A stretch of DNA of 32,143 bases from CBFHND01 sp965657085. Its GTDB lineage: Bacteria > Pseudomonadota > Alphaproteobacteria > Rhodobacterales > Rhodobacteraceae. The DNA lies in the NCBI GenBank assembly GCA_965657085.1, contig CBFHND010000033.1, positions 1 through 32,143 on the forward strand, given 5' to 3'. Numbering within the stretch: the stretch's first letter is position 1; the number at the start of each line of letters is the position of its first letter. The notes beneath the pieces are model-generated. The model was not told the DNA's origin, ran no database searches, and worked only from the letters and a program-made list of their open reading frames with translations. Made by a program: the position numbers and the translations under genes. This document shows, in pieces, positions 31,009-32,143 of the stretch.

Positions 31009-32098
31009 GCGTGCCGCCCGCCACCGCCGCGCGCACGCCCGTGGTGCCGGGACAGGACGTGGGCAATTTGCGGGCCACGCGCACGGCGAGGTAGGCAAAG
31101 GCCTGCGCCTCCAGCATGTCCCCATCGAGGCCCACGTCCTCCACGGGGCGCACGGGGCAATCAAGGCTCACCGACAGCATCTGCATCAGCACCGGATTGT
31201 GCCGCCCGCCGCCTGTCACCAGAAGCTCTGACGGCGGTTCGGGACAATGCATCATCGCCTCCACCACGCCCGAAGCGGCCATGGCGGTCAGGGTGGCGGC
31301 CGCATCGGCATCCGACAATTCGCCCACCAGCGCCACCATTTCCGCAAAATCGTTGCGATCCAGTGACTTGGGGGGCATCCGCGCGAAATAAGGCTCGGCC
31401 AGGAACAGCTCAAGCGCGCCCTGCGCCACTGTGCCCTTGCGCGCGACCGCACCGCCCTTGTCAAAGGGCAGCCCTTGGCGCGCCTGCATCAGATCGTTGA
31501 GCGGCGCATTGGCAGGCCCCGTGTCAAAGGCCAAAAGGGCGCCGGGCGTTTCGGGGGCGTCCTTGCGTGGATCGACCCATGTGATGTTGCCCACACCGCC
31601 AAGGTTCAGAAAGGCCAGCGGCGCGTCGCGCTCCAGCCACTTGGCACAGGCGAAATGGTAGAACGGTGCCAGCGGCGCGCCCTCGCCGCCCAGTTCCACA
31701 TCGGCGCTGCGAAAATCCCACACCACCGGCGTACCAAGGGCTGCGGCCAGTGCCGCCCCGTCACCCACCTGCAAGGTGCCACGGGCGCGCGGCGCGTGGG
31801 CCAATGTCTGGCCGTGAAATCCAACCAGATCGACCCCCTCAAAGCCGCTCAGGGCGGCCTCATGCGCGGCTTGGATCACCTGCGTCGCGGCCTCGACCTC
31901 CGGCCCGCTCCACACCCCCAAGGCCGCCGCCACCGTATCGCGTTCTGCGTCGGAATAGGCGCGATATCCCGTCGCGCCAAAGCCGAAAATCCGGTGACCG
32001 TCGGTGTCGATCACCGCCGCATCCACCCCATCAAGGGATGTCCCGCTCATCGCGCCCAACGCCCGCACCACCGTGCCTGCCTGCCTGACCTTGTTCAT
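30989..32098 (-). CDS. anmK: anhydro-N-acetylmuramic acid kinase
   Basis: Converts 1,6-anhydro-MurNAc, released by peptidoglycan turnover, to MurNAc-6-phosphate, a step in cell-wall recycling. The 369-residue protein is complete and shows the family motifs: GAMSGTSLDGVDAAVID (phosphate loop), GFHGQTLAH, DFRSADVELGGEGAPLAPFYH, NLGGVGNITW, DTGPANAPLND and LLVTGGGRHNPVLM. ATG 32098 follows GGA/AGG stretches 6-13 bases upstream. Recycling partners (murQ, nagZ) are not in this window. The 3' end overlaps the desaturase gene by 20 bp. Confidence 0.96.
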   Translation of the reverse strand: MNKVRQAGTVVRALGAMSGTSLDGVDAAVIDTDGHRIFGFGATGYRAYSDAERDTVAAALGVWSGPEVEAATQVIQAAHEAALSGFEGVDLVGFHGQTLAHAPRARGTLQVGDGAALAAALGTPVVWDFRSADVELGGEGAPLAPFYHFACAKWLERDAPLAFLNLGGVGNITWVDPRKDAPETPGALLAFDTGPANAPLNDLMQARQGLPFDKGGAVARKGTVAQGALELFLAEPYFARMPPKSLDRNDFAEMVALVGELSDADAAATLTAMAASGVVEAMMHCPEPPSELLVTGGGRHNPVLMQMLSVSLDCPVRPVEDVGLDGDMLEAQAFAYLAVRVARKLPTSCPGTTGVRAAVAGGTLSWPDP

Positions 32099-32143
32099 CG
32101 GCCTTTTCCTTTGCCCTTCCTGCCCCTATAGAGTGCCCCGCAC
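32099..32143 (-). promoter_or_regulatory. 5' region of anmK, possible -10 box
   Basis: Reading on the minus strand, TATAGG (32130-32125) lies about 27 bases before the anmK start and could be a -10 box; the matching -35 box would fall at or beyond the window edge. The gap is cut, so the upstream neighbour is unknown. Confidence 0.3.

Noticed and set aside
1..32143. tRNA genes, CRISPR arrays, insertion sequences, phage or defence genes
   Set aside because: Looked for in the gaps between genes; no cloverleaf-like, spaced-repeat or transposase signals seen.

Overview
This is a stretch of ordinary chromosome from a GC-rich alphaproteobacterium, most likely of the Rhodobacteraceae (Roseobacter group). 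The signs are high GC with strong G/C preference at third codon positions, the lptF-lptG-lptD-surA-pdxA-rsmA gene order, a prfA-prmC-DUF4167 cluster, a CxxC-less Fur/Mur regulator, and a clustered pair of agmatinase-family enzymes. I see no tRNA, rRNA, CRISPR array, insertion sequence, prophage or plasmid gene.

Layout. Positions 1-885 hold the 5' part of a leucyl aminopeptidase gene (pepA, minus strand, cut by the window edge). Divergent from it is a compact envelope operon, 1055-8473: lptF and lptG (LPS export permease), lptD (outer-membrane LPS translocon), surA (periplasmic chaperone for proteins such as LptD), pdxA (vitamin B6 synthesis) and rsmA (16S rRNA dimethylation). Most junctions overlap by 4 bp. 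A two-TM membrane protein of unknown function follows (8532-9317). Positions 9327-11994 (minus) carry prfA, prmC and a DUF4167 gene, so release factor 1 and the enzyme that methylates it are made together.

Positions 12040-12694 hold two small convergent genes, an exported Cys-containing protein and a DUF1499 protein. Their 3' ends run through each other, and one indel near 12339-12346 appears to disturb both. Positions 12752-15827 (minus) form a tight three-gene operon: an M20 amidohydrolase, an agmatinase and a guanidinobutyrase-like ureohydrolase. This suggests breakdown of an acylated or guanidino nitrogen compound. Divergent mazG (15891-16712) is followed by a convergent sulfotransferase-like gene. 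Then come a nucleoside hydrolase and an acetyltransferase overlapping by 4 bp, and the protein AMPylase gene selO.

Positions 20585-23792 hold a DMT permease, a Gly-rich DUF533 protein and a DEAD-box RNA helicase. About 600 bp without a recognisable gene (23793-24394) contain several inverted repeats. Next are the Fur/Mur regulator, a NYN-LOTUS putative ribonuclease, a second DMT permease and enolase, which is followed by two perfect hairpins in tandem. The window closes with a second GNAT acetyltransferase, a DAO-family FAD oxidoreductase, a DUF985 cupin, a three-His-box fatty acid desaturase and anmK (cell-wall recycling).

I did not find a clear new multi-gene system. The best leads are the M20/two-ureohydrolase operon, the shared frameshift at 12.34 kb, the structured gap at 23.8-24.4 kb, palindromes at the eno and NYN-gene promoters, and the uncharacterised two-TM protein after rsmA.
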